Position numbers and translations under genes: made by a program. From Nocardioides sp. (GTDB lineage: Bacteria; Actinomycetota; Actinomycetes; Propionibacteriales; Nocardioidaceae): a DNA stretch of 64,000 nucleotides. The DNA is taken from NCBI GenBank assembly GCA_020636915.1, contig JACJWV010000004.1, positions 1-64,000 on the forward strand, given 5' to 3'. The notes under the pieces were generated by a model that saw only the letters and a program-made list of their open reading frames with translations, ran no database searches and was not told the origin of the DNA. Below, piece by piece: positions 31,818 through 39,884 of the stretch. The first letter of the stretch is position 1, and each line of letters begins with the position of its first letter.

Positions 31818-32403
31818 TGGGTAGGTGGTCGATGCTGTCCACAGGCGTCCGCCACGTCGCTGGCGGCTCTCGAGAACCCGACATACGGTGACAGGCATGA
31901 CGAGCGATCCCCATATGAGTCGCCGCGTGACCCGGCTCGAGAACGACACTGCATCGATCTACGAGCTCATCACCGAGGTCAGGTCCACCCAGGACGAGCA
32001 CACCCGGCGCTTCGATCGCATCGAGAACACCCTCAACGAGGTCGTCCGGCGACTTCCAGAGTCATCGTGAGCTCCACCGTCTGCACGGATCTCGGGTCAT
32101 GACGAAGCTCGGACCGCCGGACAAACCTGGCTGGACGCTGGTCGGTGGTCGTTCCTACGCCGACTCGGTGCCGGACCTACCGGACGACCTGTGGGACCTG
32201 GACTGGCGAAGCACCGGCGAGTCGATCCGAGTGACCGACCCGCTCTACGGGCACCAGCGATCTCTCTCAGTCGTGGAGATCGAGACGGTCGATGGCACGG
32301 CCCGGTTCGCCTCCGCAGAGGTCTCCAACGGTGTCTTCCTCTGTGCCCTGCCTCGCGTCCTCTGCCGTGCGCGAGCGAAGCGTCGTGTCGCGGAACCGTT
32401 GGT
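31818..32403 (+). mobile_element. Putative small insert in nucS that supplied a new 3' end
   Basis: Between the stop of nucS and an orphan copy of its 3' end lie 586 bases that look more AT-rich than the neighbourhood and use less biased codons. They hold two short reading frames (31897-32070 and 32099-32419). The replaced nucS tail (31614-31817) and the orphan tail (32404-32598) flank them as an imperfect direct repeat. No transposase, integrase or terminal inverted repeats are visible. Inference: either a tiny gene-targeting element that regenerates the host gene, or a recombination tract brought in with nucS from another strain. Confidence 0.5.
31897..32070 (+). CDS. 57-residue coiled-coil protein within the nucS insert
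   Basis: The product is short, polar and strongly heptad-patterned after residue 10 (RVTRLENDTASIYELITEVR, then EHTRRFDRIENTLNEVVRRL), so it should form one coiled coil. No family is recognised; size and structure would suit an antitoxin-like or oligomerisation peptide. ATG at 31897 was chosen; a second ATG six codons on is possible. The next reading frame starts 28 bases after its stop, on the same strand, so they may be a pair. Confidence 0.5.
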   Translation: MTSDPHMSRRVTRLENDTASIYELITEVRSTQDEHTRRFDRIENTLNEVVRRLPESS

Positions 32404-32419
32404 GGTGTCGAACAGCTGA
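32099..32419 (+). CDS. Hypothetical protein, 3' end probably truncated at the nucS remnant
   Basis: Encodes 106 residues in a frame different from the nucS remnant; its last 16 bases run into that remnant. The body is acidic and aromatic (VPDLPDDLWDLDWRSTGESI, then VTDPLYGHQRSLSVVEIETV) and does not resemble a family I know. After about residue 82 the sequence turns basic (RARAKRRVAEPL) and looks unlike the rest; it may come from damaged nucS sequence, since AAGCGTCGT resembles the IKRR codons there. It is best read as a gene whose original end was lost at the junction. Confidence 0.35.
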   Translation: MTKLGPPDKPGWTLVGGRSYADSVPDLPDDLWDLDWRSTGESIRVTDPLYGHQRSLSVVEIETVDGTARFASAEVSNGVFLCALPRVLCRARAKRRVAEPLVVSNS

Positions 32420-32598
32420 CCCGGTACCTCGAGCTCCTCAACCGCGACCCGCTCCTCGCCCCCGTCCGCGGCATCTTCGTCGCCCAGGAGATCAAGCCCC
32501 AGGCCCGCGTGCTCGCGACCGACCGCGGGATCGCCTGCGCGGTCGTCGACTACGACGCGCTCCGCGGGCTCGACGACCCGAGCCACCGATTGTTCTGA
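32404..32598 (+). pseudogene. Orphan 3' end of nucS (64 codons)
   Basis: In frame from GGT-GTC-GAA-CAG this segment encodes GVEQLTRYLELLNRDPLLAP and then the rest of the NucS nuclease domain, ending DDPSHRLF-stop. It covers family residues from about 162 to the end. It agrees better with the consensus as I remember it from the mycobacterial protein (EQLTRYLELLNRD, ATDRGI) than the present end of the intact nucS gene does. It has typical high-GC codon use. It lacks a start and the catalytic Asp-Glu-Lys residues, so it is a remnant. Confidence 0.85.
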
Positions 32599-32638
32599 CG
32601 CGAAACTCGTTCGCGCCGACCGCTCCCAGCCGCGCACG

Positions 32639-33370
32639 ATGGCGGCCATGCGCGAGAACTACTTCGACACCGCCGTCGCCGAGCGGTACGACGACCCCGA
32701 CGACGTGATGTTCTCCCGGGACGTGCTCGAACCGACCGTCGACCTCCTCGCCGAGCTGGCCGAGGGCCAGGCCGCGCTCGAGCTCGCCGTCGGCACGGGC
32801 CGCGTCGCGCTTCCCCTGAGCGAGCGCGGCGTGCACGTCCACGGCATCGAGCTGTCGCAGGCCATGGTCGACCGGCTGCGGTCCAAGCCCGGCGCCGAAC
32901 GTGTCGACGTGGCGATCGGAGACATGACGTCGACCCGGGTCGAGGGCCGGTTCGGGCTCGTCTTCCTCGTCTTCAACACCATCGGCAACGTCACGACCCA
33001 GGACGACCAGGTCGCGGTGTTCGAGAACGCCGCCGCTCACCTCCGGCCCGGGGGCCGGTTCCTGATCGAGGTCGGTGTACCCCACGTCGGCGAGCGGTTC
33101 GCGGTGTTCGACCACTCGGCCGAGCACGTGGGGATCGACGAGCACGACAGTGCGACCCAGCTCTCCTGGTCGCACCACTACTCGTCCACCGACGGTGTGA
33201 CCTTCCGGCGGCGCTCGATCCCGTTCCGCAAGGTGTGGCCGGCCGAGCTCGACCTGATGGCCCGGATCGCCGGGATGCGTCTCGAGCACCGGTGGGCGGA
33301 CTGGGACCGCTCCCCCTTCACCGGCTCCTCCCCCAAGCACGTGTCGGTCTGGCGGAAGATCGGCGCGTGA
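32639..33370 (+). CDS. Class I SAM-dependent methyltransferase
   Basis: Encodes 243 residues. The SAM-binding motif I is ALELAVGTGRVALPL (about residues 45-59), with ELSQAMVDRLRSK as motif Post-I and the VFLVFNTIGNVTTQDDQVAV region as motif II. The start MRENYFDTAVAERYDDPDD is seen in a group of uncharacterised actinobacterial methyltransferases. The acceptor is unknown. ATG at 32639 or 32648 could start it. It overlaps the next gene by GTGA, so the two form an operon. Confidence 0.87.
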   Translation: MAAMRENYFDTAVAERYDDPDDVMFSRDVLEPTVDLLAELAEGQAALELAVGTGRVALPLSERGVHVHGIELSQAMVDRLRSKPGAERVDVAIGDMTSTRVEGRFGLVFLVFNTIGNVTTQDDQVAVFENAAAHLRPGGRFLIEVGVPHVGERFAVFDHSAEHVGIDEHDSATQLSWSHHYSSTDGVTFRRRSIPFRKVWPAELDLMARIAGMRLEHRWADWDRSPFTGSSPKHVSVWRKIGA

Positions 33371-33681
33371 GGATCTTCCACATCGCCACGCTCGCCGACT
33401 GGGAGGCGGCCCGGGCCTCGGGGGCCTACACGACCTCGACCCGGGGCACGACGCTCGCGGACGAGGGCTTCATCCACGCCAGCCGCGCGGACCAGTGGGA
33501 GGCCGTGCGTGCCGCCTTCTACGCCGACGTCACCGAGCCGCTGGTGCTGCTCGAGATCGACGCCGACCGGCTCGACGTACCGGTCGTCGAGGAGCCCCCC
33601 GCGCCCGGCATGACCGAGACCTTCCCGCACGTCTACGGCGCGATCGACCCCGCGGCGGTCGTCGACGTGACGAGGCTCTGA
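33367..33681 (+). CDS. DUF952 family protein
   Basis: Encodes 104 residues. The family pattern is clear: RIFHIATLADWEAARASGAY, then GFIHASRADQWEAVRAAFYA, LVLLEIDADRL, and the FPHVYGAIDPAAVVDV ending. The histidines and the H-x-S motif suggest a small catalytic or binding pocket, but no function is established. GTG at 33367 overlaps the methyltransferase stop (GTGA); the longer frame upstream is within that gene and was rejected. Confidence 0.87.
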   Translation: MRIFHIATLADWEAARASGAYTTSTRGTTLADEGFIHASRADQWEAVRAAFYADVTEPLVLLEIDADRLDVPVVEEPPAPGMTETFPHVYGAIDPAAVVDVTRL

Positions 33682-33718
33682 CCGGCCCGGCGGTGGGGCC
33701 GCACCCGTAGGCACACCA

Positions 33719-34627
33719 CTAGCGCTCGACGAGCGAGACGACCTCGTCGGCGACGCCCCAGCTCAGGGTGACACCGGCGCCCCCGTGGCCGTAGCAGTGC
33801 ACGACGTCGCCGACGCGCTCGAGCCGGACGGCGGGGCGCACCGGCCGCAGGCCCACCTTGTGCCGGATGACCGTCGCCCCGGCGACCGCAGGCACCAGCT
33901 GGGCAGCGCGGCGCAGGATGTCCTCGGTGTGGTCCGACGACGGGGACCGGCTCCACTCCCCCTCGACATCGACACTGCCCACCACGACGTCGTGCTGCCG
34001 CGGGACGACGTACGTCGGCGCTGACTCGTCGAGCCACCAGTGGTCGAGCCCGAACTGCTCGAGGTAGACCACCTGGCCGCGGACCGGCACCACCGTGCGG
34101 TCGGCGCCCAGCAGACGCGCGCCCAGCCCGGAGCAGTTGACGACCAGCCCCGCCCCGGGCAGCCCGCCGAGGTTGAGCCGGGTGATCGTGCCTCCGCTCG
34201 CCTCGACCCGTCCGACCAGCCACGCCAGGTAGACGCTGGTGTCGGCGACCGGGGTCGTGAACCGCCAGCCCTCCGACCAACCGGCGGGGACGTCGCAGGT
34301 CCGCTCGAGCGCGGGCCCCGACCCGGCCCACCAGAGCTCGCGCGCCGGTCCCGCGAAGACCTGCGTCCCGGGGACCATGCGCACCCCGGAGTCCGGATCG
34401 GTGTCGGCGAGCGCGTCGAAGACGGCGTAGGACGTCGCGGCCCACGCGGCGACCCGCTCCTGCGGGAGCGCGCGGTAGGGGTACCAGAAACCGGCGGCGA
34501 CCGCGGACGTCGTCTCGCGCGGCAGGTCGCGCGCCACGACGTCGACCCGGTGGCCGGCCTCGAGCAGCCGGACCGCGCAGGTCAGCCCGACCACGCCCGC
34601 CCCGACCACGATGACCCGCTCCGCCAT
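33719..34627 (-). CDS. D-amino-acid oxidase
   Basis: Encodes 302 residues, a compact DAO-family flavoenzyme. The FAD-binding fingerprint is VIVVGAGVVGLTCAVRLLEAG at the very start, VVNCSGLGARLL lies mid-protein, and the C-terminal GHGGAGVTLSWGVA loop closes the flavin site. It oxidatively deaminates D-amino acids to keto acids with H2O2. The second FAD segment (TTSAVAAGFWYPY) is conserved. The ATG at 34627 gives a clean start; an in-frame extension upstream has no start signal. It is convergent with the DUF952 gene and divergent from a secreted protein gene. Confidence 0.87.
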   Translation of the reverse strand: MAERVIVVGAGVVGLTCAVRLLEAGHRVDVVARDLPRETTSAVAAGFWYPYRALPQERVAAWAATSYAVFDALADTDPDSGVRMVPGTQVFAGPARELWWAGSGPALERTCDVPAGWSEGWRFTTPVADTSVYLAWLVGRVEASGGTITRLNLGGLPGAGLVVNCSGLGARLLGADRTVVPVRGQVVYLEQFGLDHWWLDESAPTYVVPRQHDVVVGSVDVEGEWSRSPSSDHTEDILRRAAQLVPAVAGATVIRHKVGLRPVRPAVRLERVGDVVHCYGHGGAGVTLSWGVADEVVSLVER

Positions 34628-34668
34628 GGCAGAACTAGACCACGGTTCGCACCGGCGGCGGGCAGGGA

Positions 34669-34674
34669 TACCTT
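34669..34674 (+). promoter_or_regulatory. TACCTT -10 box before the first secreted pseudo-hydrolase gene
   Basis: TACCTT lies 7 bases upstream of GTG at 34682 and no Shine-Dalgarno word intervenes, supporting that GTG as the start of a leaderless message. Confidence 0.4.
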
Positions 34675-34681
34675 GACGCGC

Positions 34682-35764
34682 GTGTCGATCGCCCACGCGT
34701 CACGAGCCCGGATCGTCGTGACCGCGCTCCTCGGCGCACTGCTCGCCGCCCCTGCCACCCTCCCGTCGGGCGCGGCCGACGCGGCCAGCGCGACCTCCGG
34801 CCCGGCTGCCGCCGCCGGCCAGGTCGACTCACGTCGGGTCGTCTTCGACGTCGACAACACGTCCGCCTTCACGCTGGCGTGCGACCCCGACGGCGAGGCC
34901 TACCGCCTCCGCGCCCGGCTCGTCGGACCGACGGCCGACCTCGATGGCCAGGGGGACCCGCTCTGGGTGAACGTGCTCGTGCACGACATCGGGACCGGGG
35001 GCTGGTTCTGGAACCTGCGCACCCACCCGGCCTACGACTACGCGACCCAGCTCGCGCGGGCTGGGCAGACCAGCCTGGTCCTCGACCGCCTGGGCTACGA
35101 CTCCAGCCCCCTCGCCGACGGCTGGGCGACCTGTCTCGGCGCCCACTCCGACATGCTGCACCAGGTCGTCCAGGACCTGCTCTCGGGTGACTACCGCTAC
35201 ACCAACGCCGAGAACGGCACTCCGCCCGTGGCCGCCCACGTGGTGACCCAGGGTCACGGCGTCGGCGGGCTGATCGTCCAGGCGGAGGCCGCCGACTTCG
35301 ACGACGTGGACGGCGTGGTCATCATGTCCTGGGCCGACAGCGGCCCCACGCCGACGGCGGTGCGCCACGGCCTCGAGCAGGCCCGCGGGTGCGTCCGCGA
35401 CGACTTCGCGCCGTTCGCCCAGAGCGCGTCGGACTTCCGGGGCATCATGTTCGACTCCGCCCCGGCGTCGGTGCAGGTCGCCGGGTCCCGGCGGCGCACC
35501 GAGGACCCGTGCGGCGACGTCGCCAGCCTGGCCTCGCTCTCGGGCCAGGACCTCGGCGCGGGCCAGGTCGCCGCACCGGTGCTGCTGCTCTTCGGGGCGC
35601 GGGACGTGCTCATCCGACCGGAGGCGCGGCACGCGCAGGCCGAGAAGTACGCGACCGAGCCGGTGATGCGCATCTTCCGCGGGACCGGCAGCTCGCTGCC
35701 GCTGGAGGAGGCTGCGCCTCGGGTGCGGGCCCTGGTCCTGCGGTGGCTGGGCTGGCTCTCCTGA
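34682..35764 (+). CDS. Secreted alpha/beta-hydrolase-fold protein lacking catalytic Ser and His (copy 1)
   Basis: Encodes 360 residues with a signal peptide (RARIVVTALLGALLAAPATL). The mature part follows an alpha/beta-hydrolase plan: VLVHDIGTGGWFWNLRTHPA, TSLVLDRLGYDSSPLADG, the elbow HVVTQGHGVGGLIVQAEA, and LLLFGARDVLIRPE before a final helix. At the elbow the nucleophile serine is glycine (G-H-G-V-G), and where the catalytic histidine is expected the sequence is GTGSSLPLEE. Only the aspartate is kept. It is probably a binding protein or pseudoenzyme. Two cysteine pairs suggest disulfides. A close paralogue follows 73 bases downstream. Confidence 0.8.
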   Translation: MSIAHASRARIVVTALLGALLAAPATLPSGAADAASATSGPAAAAGQVDSRRVVFDVDNTSAFTLACDPDGEAYRLRARLVGPTADLDGQGDPLWVNVLVHDIGTGGWFWNLRTHPAYDYATQLARAGQTSLVLDRLGYDSSPLADGWATCLGAHSDMLHQVVQDLLSGDYRYTNAENGTPPVAAHVVTQGHGVGGLIVQAEAADFDDVDGVVIMSWADSGPTPTAVRHGLEQARGCVRDDFAPFAQSASDFRGIMFDSAPASVQVAGSRRRTEDPCGDVASLASLSGQDLGAGQVAAPVLLLFGARDVLIRPEARHAQAEKYATEPVMRIFRGTGSSLPLEEAAPRVRALVLRWLGWLS

Positions 35765-35815
35765 CCTGACGCCGGCGGCAGCCGGTCGACCGACATCACA
35801 TTTCGCGGGGCCGCG

Positions 35816-35836
35816 TTGTTGACGTAGGTTCAACAA
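35816..35836 (+). promoter_or_regulatory. Inverted repeat and -10 box before the second pseudo-hydrolase gene
   Basis: TTGTTGA-N7-TCAACAA is a perfect dyad with arms of 7 bases ending one base before the GTG. It includes a TAGGTT box (35826-35831) 6 bases from the start codon. A repressor bound here would block a leaderless transcript. The stretch is much more AT-rich than its surroundings. Confidence 0.45.
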
Positions 35837-35837
35837 G

Positions 35838-36872
35838 GTGAGGCCAGCTGTTCTCGGAGTCCTGACCGCCCTCGTCGCCGCGCTGCTCGCCGGCGCGACC
35901 CTGACCACCCCCGCCGTGGCGGCGGCCGCGTCCCCCGCTGCTCCCGCGACCGGCTCGCGGGGCGTGGTGTTCGACATCGTCGACAGCAACGCGTCGACGG
36001 TGCTCTGCGCACCCGACAACGCGTCGTACCGGCTGCGGGGCCGGCTCGTCGGCACGATCCGCGACCTCGACGGGGTCGGCGGACCGCTGCGGGTCAACGT
36101 GCTCGTGCACGACCTCGGCACCGGCGGCTGGTTCTGGAACCTGCGCACCCACCCGGCCTACGACTACGCGACCAGGCTCGCCGAGCGCGGCGAGACCTCC
36201 CTGGTGCTCGACCGCCTCGGGTACGGCGCCTCGCGGCTGGCCGACGGCAACGCCACCTGCCTCGGCGCGCAGGTCGACATGCTCCACCAGGTCGTGCAGC
36301 ACCTGGTCTCGGGCCAGTACCGCTGGACCGACCGGCGGCACGGCACGACGCCGGCCGCGGCCCACGTCGTGACCCACGGGCACGGCGTCGGCGCGGCCAT
36401 CGCCCAGGTGGAGGCCGCGGACTACGACGACGTCGACGGCCTGGTGCTGATGTCGTGGACCGACACGGGCGCGACCGACCTGGCCACCCGGACCGCGGCG
36501 CAGCAGAGCAGGGAGTGCGTCGGCACCGACTACGCGCCAAGACCCGCCCTGCGCGCCCTGCTCTTCCGTACGGCTCCCGCCGCCGTGCAGCGCGCCGCCG
36601 CGCGTCGCCAGGCCGACGACCCGTGCGGCGACGTGGGCTCGCTCGGCCCCCTGCTGCTCGCGTCGAACCTCGCCGCCGGCCGCGTCGACGCTCCGGTGCT
36701 GCTGCTCTACGGAGGCCAGGACCGGGTCAACCGTGCCTCGGCCCGGGCGGACCAGGCGTCGTCGTACCCGACGGAGGTCACGACGCGGACCTTCGCCGGC
36801 GCCGGGAGCGCGCTGCCGCTGGAGCAGCGGGCCGGCCGGGTTCGCGCGGCCGTGCTCCGCTGGCTCGGTTGA
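35838..36872 (+). CDS. Secreted alpha/beta-hydrolase-fold protein lacking catalytic Ser and His (copy 2)
   Basis: Encodes 344 residues, paralogous to the preceding gene over nearly its whole length (identical runs such as TGGWFWNLRTHPAYDYAT). It has a signal peptide (VLGVLTALVAALLAGATLTT). As in copy 1, the elbow reads HVVTHGHGVGAAIAQVEA with glycine in place of the nucleophile, and the histidine site is GAGSALPLEQ. The acid is kept in LLLYGGQDRVNRAS. Shared loss of both residues shows it happened before the duplication and is tolerated, so a non-catalytic secreted role is likely. Confidence 0.8.
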   Translation: MRPAVLGVLTALVAALLAGATLTTPAVAAAASPAAPATGSRGVVFDIVDSNASTVLCAPDNASYRLRGRLVGTIRDLDGVGGPLRVNVLVHDLGTGGWFWNLRTHPAYDYATRLAERGETSLVLDRLGYGASRLADGNATCLGAQVDMLHQVVQHLVSGQYRWTDRRHGTTPAAAHVVTHGHGVGAAIAQVEAADYDDVDGLVLMSWTDTGATDLATRTAAQQSRECVGTDYAPRPALRALLFRTAPAAVQRAAARRQADDPCGDVGSLGPLLLASNLAAGRVDAPVLLLYGGQDRVNRASARADQASSYPTEVTTRTFAGAGSALPLEQRAGRVRAAVLRWLG

Positions 36873-36943
36873 CCTCCGGCTCCCGCAGGCTGACGTAACC
36901 CGGCTCGGCCCGGGGTCGTTGGGCACCCGACGAAAGGTGCCCC

Positions 36944-38761
36944 ATGTCCCGACGCCTCATCGCCGTGCTCTTCCTCGTGCTCGCGGTCGCCTGGACCGCG
37001 CCGGCGAGCGCCCACGAGGAACGACCGGCCCAGTTCCCTGACGGCACCGGGCACCGCCCGCACTTCCTCGGCTGGGACAACCCGCGCCAGCGCGTGGTCT
37101 GCCAGGGCGACAGCGGCGCGGCGGTCGCCGCGCTCCCCGACGGTGCTGCGAAGCGCCGCAGCGAGCGGCTGCTGAGGTCGTGCCGGTACCACTCGATCCA
37201 GGACGCGATCGACTCGATCCACGCCCGTCACACCTCGGTCTACGTGCTGCCCGGGACCTACCACGAGGCGAAGTACGCCCGCGCGGAGCGCAGCGACTAC
37301 TGCTCGCACTTGAAGACCCAGTCGACGGCCCCACTGCTCTCCTCGGAGTACATCGGAAGCATCTCCTCCCCCGACCCCGGCGCCGAGAAGGAGGCGGCGG
37401 CGAACGGGGAGACCAACCCGATCGCCCTGTCCTACGCCGACCAGCGCCGGTGCGCCCACAACCTCAACCTGATCGCGCTCTTCGGGGACCGCACGCCGGG
37501 CGACGACAGCATCCGGTGCAACAGCAGGTACTGCGGCACGCAGCTGGTCGGCACCGGCGCGACGCCGGCCGACGTCGTCGTCGACAACCGCTTCAACAAG
37601 CTCAACGGCATCCGCGCCGACCGGATGGGCGGGTTCTACCTGAGCAACATGACCTTCCAGCAGGCGGAGTTCAACTCCATCTACGTGCTCGAGACCGACG
37701 GCTTCGTCCTCGACCGGGTGATCGCGCGCGGCAACGACGAGTACGGCATCCTCGCGTTCGCCAGCGACCACGGGCTGATCCAGGACTCCGAGGCGTACTA
37801 CAACGGCGACTCCGGCATCTACCCCGGCTCCGGGTCGGACCTCAACGCGGACAACCCCGACTTCGAGGCCACCCGCTACGCCATCGAGATCCGGCGCAAC
37901 TCCAGCCACGACAACACGCTCGGCTACTCCGGCACGGCCGGGAACTCGATCTGGGCCCACGACAACGAGTTCTTCGACAACGCCACGGGCATCGCCACCG
38001 ACTCGCTCTTCCCCGGCCACCCCGGCCTGCCGCAGGACCACGCCCGGTGGAACCGCAACGACATCCACTCCAACAACTCCAACTGGTACACCTCCTTCGT
38101 CGACACCGGTGTCTGCGCCAAGCCGATGGCCCAGCGCGGCTACCTCCACGGCACCGTCTGCCCGGTCGTGCCGACACCGGTCGGCACCGGCGTCCTCATC
38201 GCCGGGGGCAACTTCGACTCGACCGACCACAACTGGATCTACGACAACTGGCGCTACGGCACCATGCAGTTCTGGGTCCCGGCGGTGCTGCGCGACGACT
38301 ACGACCCGTCGCACCTCTACGACACCTCCAACCACAACCACACGTTCGAGAACCACATGGGCATCGACCCGGCCGGCGACGAGCGCCCCAACGGCATGGA
38401 CCACTGGTGGGACGACCAGGGCGTGGGCAACTGCTGGGAGGACAACCACTACGGATCCGCCGGGCAGACGGACAACTTCACCGTCGACCCGCCGGCCTGC
38501 GCCGACGGGGGCTCGGTGTTCCTCCCCGGCGCGACGATCAAGGACGCCGGCTTCCTCAGCTGCAGCCAGTACGACCGCAACGACCCCACGTGGAGCCACC
38601 CGGCAGGCTGCACGTGGTTCGACGACCCGGCCGAGCCACGGGCCACCGACACCGGCCGCTCGGAGTCCTCGACGGTGCTCCTCGCGCCGCTCGCGCTCTC
38701 GGGCGCTGCGGCGGCGCTGGCCGTCGGCGTCGTCCGCCGACGGTGGAGCCGTGCTGCGTAG
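36944..38761 (+). CDS. Secreted right-handed beta-helix protein with C-terminal membrane anchor
   Basis: Encodes 605 residues. A signal peptide (RRLIAVLFLVLAVAWTAPAS) is followed by a cysteine-containing region and a parallel beta-helix from about residue 200 to 470 (GGFYLSNMTFQQAEFNSIYV, DGFVLDRVIARGNDEYGILA, GLIQDSEAYYNGDSGIYPG), rich in Asn, Asp and His. Ten or so scattered cysteines suggest disulfides. The C-terminus has a helix and basic stop-transfer (LLAPLALSGAAAALAVGVVR then RRW), so the protein is probably anchored on the outer face. It may bind or degrade polysaccharide; no catalytic motif is certain. It overlaps the next gene by 11 bases. Confidence 0.78.
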   Translation: MSRRLIAVLFLVLAVAWTAPASAHEERPAQFPDGTGHRPHFLGWDNPRQRVVCQGDSGAAVAALPDGAAKRRSERLLRSCRYHSIQDAIDSIHARHTSVYVLPGTYHEAKYARAERSDYCSHLKTQSTAPLLSSEYIGSISSPDPGAEKEAAANGETNPIALSYADQRRCAHNLNLIALFGDRTPGDDSIRCNSRYCGTQLVGTGATPADVVVDNRFNKLNGIRADRMGGFYLSNMTFQQAEFNSIYVLETDGFVLDRVIARGNDEYGILAFASDHGLIQDSEAYYNGDSGIYPGSGSDLNADNPDFEATRYAIEIRRNSSHDNTLGYSGTAGNSIWAHDNEFFDNATGIATDSLFPGHPGLPQDHARWNRNDIHSNNSNWYTSFVDTGVCAKPMAQRGYLHGTVCPVVPTPVGTGVLIAGGNFDSTDHNWIYDNWRYGTMQFWVPAVLRDDYDPSHLYDTSNHNHTFENHMGIDPAGDERPNGMDHWWDDQGVGNCWEDNHYGSAGQTDNFTVDPPACADGGSVFLPGATIKDAGFLSCSQYDRNDPTWSHPAGCTWFDDPAEPRATDTGRSESSTVLLAPLALSGAAAALAVGVVRRRWSRAA

Positions 38762-39317
38762 GCCGGCGCTGCGGAGGCCCGCGCTGCGGAGGGCCGCCCT
38801 GCTGGGCGTGCTCCTGCTCGTGGTGCTCGCCGGCGGCGGGGTCGCAGTGGCCCGCACCTCGCCCACCCTGACCACCTCCGGCCCGACCTCGGTCACCGGC
38901 ACCGCCGCGTCCGCGGTGTTCACGATCGCCGACCGCACCGTCCGCCAGGTCCGGTACGCCGACGGCGGCACGCTCCGCTACACGTTCCGCCTCACGAACG
39001 ACGACCGGCTGCCCGTCACCGTGCGCGGACTGGCCGACAGTCAGCCGCCGTCCCGCCTCTTCCACCCGACCGACGTCACCCCCGTGCACCTCGGCCGTGG
39101 CGAGACGGCCGACGTCACCCTCGCGCTGCACATGAGCGGCTGCGAGTCGCTGTCCGCGCGTGCCGGCGCGTTCGTCACCGAGGTCGCCCTGCGGGTCGAG
39201 CGTGGCGGCCTGCTGACCGACGAGGTGACGGTCACGCTCCCCGAGGAGCTGCACACCGGCTCACCCCGCGAGGCCTTCTGCCCGAACTCGACGGCGACCT
39301 CGCGGCCGCCGGGCTGA
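38751..39317 (+). CDS. Membrane-anchored extracellular hypothetical protein
   Basis: Encodes 188 residues. The N-terminus is basic with a small repeat (LRRPALRRPALRR) before a hydrophobic helix (AALLGVLLLVVLAGGGVAVA). The outside part is all-beta in appearance (LRYTFRLTNDDRLPVTVRGL, then GRGETADVTLALHMSGCESL), like an immunoglobulin-type domain, with two cysteines. GTG at 38751 overlaps the beta-helix gene and has GGTGGAG just upstream, so it is translated with it and may act with it at the cell surface. Function is unknown. Confidence 0.72.
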   Translation: MLRRPALRRPALRRAALLGVLLLVVLAGGGVAVARTSPTLTTSGPTSVTGTAASAVFTIADRTVRQVRYADGGTLRYTFRLTNDDRLPVTVRGLADSQPPSRLFHPTDVTPVHLGRGETADVTLALHMSGCESLSARAGAFVTEVALRVERGGLLTDEVTVTLPEELHTGSPREAFCPNSTATSRPPG

Positions 39318-39319
39318 CG

Positions 39320-39844
39320 TCAGACGCCAGCCTGACGCGGCGCCGTCGGGTCCTCCCCGGCAGCGCGCTGCTCGCGGGCGACGTACTCCTCGACGTCCTC
39401 GATGTCGTCCCGGTTGCGGGTCACCACGGCCAGGAGGTCGGACATCGTCGCGACCTCCTCGACCTGCTCCTTGATGAACCACTGCATGAACTGCTCGGAG
39501 GCGAAGTCGCCCTCCTCGCGCGCTGTCCGCAGCAGGCCGTTGACCTGCTCGGTCACGCGCCGCTCCTGGTCGAGCGCGAGCGCGACCGGGGCGACGACGT
39601 CCTCGAAGCTGCTGACGGGGGCCTCGACCGCCGGGATCGCGACGTCGTGGTCGGTGTCGAGGAGGTACTGGACCATCATCATCGCGTGGCCGCGCTCCTC
39701 GAGCGCCTGGGCGTAGAAGAACGCCGCCATCCGCGGCATGGTCAGCGCGTCGTAGTGGATGGCGCACGCCAGGTACTGGTGGTGCGCGGCCAGCTCGTTG
39801 CCGATCTGTGCGTTCAGCTGCTGGGCGAAGCGGGGTGCGGCCAC
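39320..39844 (-). CDS. Ferritin (non-haem, iron storage)
   Basis: Encodes 174 residues. The ferroxidase-centre residues fall exactly where expected: Glu17 (GNELAAHHQY), Glu50 and His53 (EERGHAMMM), Glu94 and Gln127 (FIKEQVEE). It therefore oxidises Fe(II) and stores it in a 24-subunit cage, like mycobacterial BfrB. No haem-binding methionine pattern is evident. GTG is preceded by GGAGAG. It ends 2 bases from the convergent stop of the membrane-anchored protein gene. Confidence 0.93.
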   Translation of the reverse strand: MAAPRFAQQLNAQIGNELAAHHQYLACAIHYDALTMPRMAAFFYAQALEERGHAMMMVQYLLDTDHDVAIPAVEAPVSSFEDVVAPVALALDQERRVTEQVNGLLRTAREEGDFASEQFMQWFIKEQVEEVATMSDLLAVVTRNRDDIEDVEEYVAREQRAAGEDPTAPRQAGV

Positions 39845-39884
39845 GGGGGGCTCTCCTCGAGGTCGGCGGGTCGGGCGACCCGGG

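Noticed and set aside
31818..32403. An ordinary insertion sequence in nucS
   Set aside because: No transposase frame, no terminal inverted repeats and no short target duplication could be seen; the flanking similarity is gene sequence itself.
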